A stretch of DNA of 64,000 bases, from NCBI GenBank assembly GCA_002390745.1, contig DGQK01000031.1, forward strand, positions 12,228-76,227, given 5' to 3'. The DNA comes from Bacteroidetes bacterium UBA4416 (GTDB lineage Bacteria; Bacteroidota; Bacteroidia; B-17B0; Aurantibacillaceae). The position numbers were made by a program, and so were the translations under genes. The notes under the pieces were generated by a model, which saw nothing but the letters and a program-made list of their open reading frames with translations, made no database searches and had not been told where the DNA came from. Within the stretch, counting starts at the first letter, position 1; every line of letters begins with the position of its first letter. This document shows, piece by piece, positions 62,524 to 64,000 of this stretch.

Positions 62524-62991
62524 ATGGAACGCATCTGGATCTATACCATCAGCCAATTATTACCGGAAGAGCAGCTTAGGCAATTGAGACAACGCTGCCA
62601 GGATTTTGTAAGCACCTGGACGGCCCACGAGGTAAGCCTCGACGCCTCTTTCGAACTTTATAAAAACCGGTTTCTCATCTTTAAGGTAAATGAAGCGAGC
62701 TACAATGCCAGCGGCTGTAGCATCGATAAGCAGCTACGCCTGGTGAAGGAGCTGGAACAGCAATTCTCCGTAGAGCTCCTGAACCGTTTGCTGGTAGCCT
62801 ATGAAAAAGGGGAGGAGGTGCTTGTTGTGAAAGCGTCGGAGATCGCCGGCTTATTGAATGCCGGTAGCATTACCGAAAACACGCTTGTGTTCGACAATAC
62901 CATCACCACCTCTGCCGACCTTGCCGTAAATTGGAAAAAGCCGTTGAAGGAAACTTACCTTTCGAAGTACCTCGTAAAAAGTAAAGCATAA
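62524..62991 (+). CDS. Small conserved protein ('ABC transporter ATPase' family)
   Basis: 155 residues. The opening MERIWIYTISQLLPEEQLRQL and the segment WTAHEVSLDASFELYKNRFLIFKVNEASYNASGCSIDKQLRLVKEL match a Bacteroidota family usually annotated 'ABC transporter ATPase'. That name is misleading: no Walker A, signature or Walker B motif is present. Cytoplasmic, function unknown. The next gene starts immediately after its stop (TAA-ATG). The 283-nt gap upstream (62241-62523) shows no other gene; TAACTTTA at 62462-62469 could be a weak -7 box. Confidence 0.75.
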   Translation: MERIWIYTISQLLPEEQLRQLRQRCQDFVSTWTAHEVSLDASFELYKNRFLIFKVNEASYNASGCSIDKQLRLVKELEQQFSVELLNRLLVAYEKGEEVLVVKASEIAGLLNAGSITENTLVFDNTITTSADLAVNWKKPLKETYLSKYLVKSKA

Positions 62992-63480
62992 ATGAAAACA
63001 GGTATCGCAGCCGCTGTCTTTTCAGGTATTGCATTCCTGTGTCTGGTTTATTCATGTGCCAAAGACCAGGGTCTTAATCCCGATCTGGCATTCAGCGACC
63101 GTGCCCTGTACGACAGCTGCCGGAATATCCCGGCCTTTAGCTATTATAAAAATGACCCTGCCGCAGTATATTCCGGCGTGCATGGCCCGCACGGCGCCTT
63201 TAAGCTTCGTTTCAATAAAACGGCTTACGCGGCCTTGACCGATAACGGAAAATTGCCGGCTGCCAAAACGTTCCCGGATGGCTCGCTCATTGTGAAGGAC
63301 ATTCAAAGCAACGGGCAATATGCACTCATGTATAAAAAGAAGGGAAACTGGTTGTGGGCAGAAATCAATGCCGATGGAAGCGTCGCCTTCAGTACCACCA
63401 AGGAGCCAACGGCTACCTGTATTTCCTGCCACAGCCAAAGTGGGCAGCGGGATCTGGCAGTAAGCTTCGCGTTCTATTAA
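62992..63480 (+). CDS. Cytochrome P460-like lipoprotein
   Basis: 162 residues. Lipobox with Cys22 (CLVYSC followed by AK), so probably lipid-anchored in the envelope. Near the C-terminus is a single haem c site, TATCISCHSQSGQRD (C143, C146, H147). The haem site at the far C-terminus and the region FRLNKTAY-like to KDIQSNGQYALMYKKKGNWLWAEINADG fit the cytochrome P460 family. Members include enzymes that oxidise hydroxylamine to N2O or NO and cytochromes c'-beta that bind NO. The characteristic cross-linking lysine cannot be placed with certainty. Coupled to the preceding small gene. Confidence 0.85.
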   Translation: MKTGIAAAVFSGIAFLCLVYSCAKDQGLNPDLAFSDRALYDSCRNIPAFSYYKNDPAAVYSGVHGPHGAFKLRFNKTAYAALTDNGKLPAAKTFPDGSLIVKDIQSNGQYALMYKKKGNWLWAEINADGSVAFSTTKEPTATCISCHSQSGQRDLAVSFAFY

Positions 63481-63529
63481 TGAGCATGGAACACGGCGCT
63501 TCGTAGGCCAGGCGGATCAGAACAAAACA

Positions 63530-63563
63530 TGTGATGCCGGATATTTCATCCGGCTCTGTCACA
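63530..63563 (-). terminator. Hairpin between convergent genes
   Basis: GCCGGAT/ATCCGGC (7 bp, 5-nt loop) with outer TGTGA/TCACA pairing. On the minus strand it is followed by TGTTTTGTT, so it is a likely terminator for the amidohydrolase; on the plus strand no T tract follows. Confidence 0.55.
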
Positions 63564-63644
63564 TCAAAAGGTGGCTTCTATCATCAGACATTGGATCTTA
63601 CCGGTGAAACTCCGCATCACCTGTTTTATCCGGGTTCTAATGAA

Positions 63645-64000
63645 TTAGCGCTGCATATATTCCAGGCCGCTGTCTTCCGTATCGCAATGAAAATGCTTCG
63701 GTTTTTTTGCCTGGGGCTTGATGACGCGGGTGCCTTTGTTCTTCTCCAGGATCAGCTTGCCGATGATCCGGGCGCGCTCCTTCCTGATGTCTTCGCGCAG
63801 TCTGGCATCCTCTTCCAGGTCGAAATAAATTTGTCCGTCGATGATGGTTTTATCAGGCTTTGCATAGATGCTCAGAGGATGGTCCGTCCAGAGCACGAGG
63901 TCGGCTACCTTGCCTGCTTTAATGCTTCCTACCTTATCGTCGATGTGCAGCATTTTGGCAGGGTTGAGGGTAACGAGCTTTAAGGCCTGAACTTCCGTTA
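63645..64000 (-). CDS. Amidohydrolase, C-terminal fragment
   Basis: The gene enters from the right edge and ends at 63645. The visible ~118 residues are the end of an amidohydrolase-superfamily protein: EVQALKLVTLNPAKMLHID, DKVGSIKAGKVADLVLWTDHPLS (the standard strand after the barrel) and YAKPDKTIIDGQIYFD. The tail (REDIRKERARIIGKLILEKN...HFHCDTEDSGLEYMQR) is longer than in imidazolonepropionase-like proteins but known from exported Bacteroidota amidohydrolases. Metal ligands lie outside the window. Confidence 0.85.
   Translation of the reverse strand, partial: TEVQALKLVTLNPAKMLHIDDKVGSIKAGKVADLVLWTDHPLSIYAKPDKTIIDGQIYFDLEEDARLREDIRKERARIIGKLILEKNKGTRVIKPQAKKPKHFHCDTEDSGLEYMQR

Noticed and set aside
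62524..62991. ABC transporter ATPase
   Set aside because: The customary family name, but the 155-residue protein has no Walker A, Walker B or signature motif.

Overview
The window is a piece of a Bacteroidota chromosome. It carries five large secreted proteins ending in the gliding-motility-associated (type B) sorting domain of the type IX secretion system, two PorP/SprF-type outer-membrane partners, a PD40/OmpA protein, an ExbB-ExbD-ExbD-TonB operon, and promoters of the Bacteroidota form (TTTG, 20 nt, TAnnTTTG). Most genes look roughly half G+C. The first ~2.4 kb is visibly more AT-rich. No tRNA, rRNA, CRISPR array, insertion sequence or prophage was seen.

Layout. 1-2.4 kb: end of a histidine kinase, its NarL-type response regulator and a beta-helix lipoprotein. 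2.5-9.4 kb: a PgpH-type HD phosphodiesterase and two secreted adhesin-like proteins. 9.5-17.5 kb: M20 dipeptidase, HI0933-type flavoprotein, S9 peptidase, asparaginyl-tRNA synthetase and two small-family membrane proteins. 17.7-21.5 kb: a carbamoyltransferase, a 49-residue DUF5989-like protein, an SxtJ-like protein and an SGNH hydrolase, resembling the sxtI/J/K set of saxitoxin and polysaccharide loci. 21.5-31.5 kb: two tandem cargo-plus-PorP pairs followed by a PorE-like OmpA protein. 31.8-34.9 kb: ExbB, two ExbD and TonB, facing a convergent operon (35.3-39.3 kb) of a PstS-like lipoprotein, a secreted protein, a TPR protein and a small primase-polymerase-like protein.

39.5-46.6 kb is a suf iron-sulfur assembly operon (sufA-sufB-[polytopic membrane protein]-sufC-sufD-sufS) with a clear promoter and a perfect 17-nt palindrome at its predicted start site. 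46.9-55.8 kb holds a secreted transglutaminase-like protein, panD, a UPF0104 membrane protein, rfaE2, another type B cargo, a polysaccharide flippase and dut. 55.8-64 kb holds a YkgJ cysteine-cluster protein, truB, an AraC regulator, ribBA, an SRPBCC protein, a CoA pyrophosphatase, a methyltransferase-glycosyltransferase fusion, a small conserved protein, a cytochrome P460 lipoprotein and the end of an amidohydrolase.

The most unusual non-coding content is two families of structured intergenic repeats. One is a 59-nt element (two copies) made of two 29-nt hairpins separated by one base, whose 11-nt loops are exact reverse complements of each other. The other is a modular repeat (four sites) in which constant blocks frame hairpins that differ from copy to copy.
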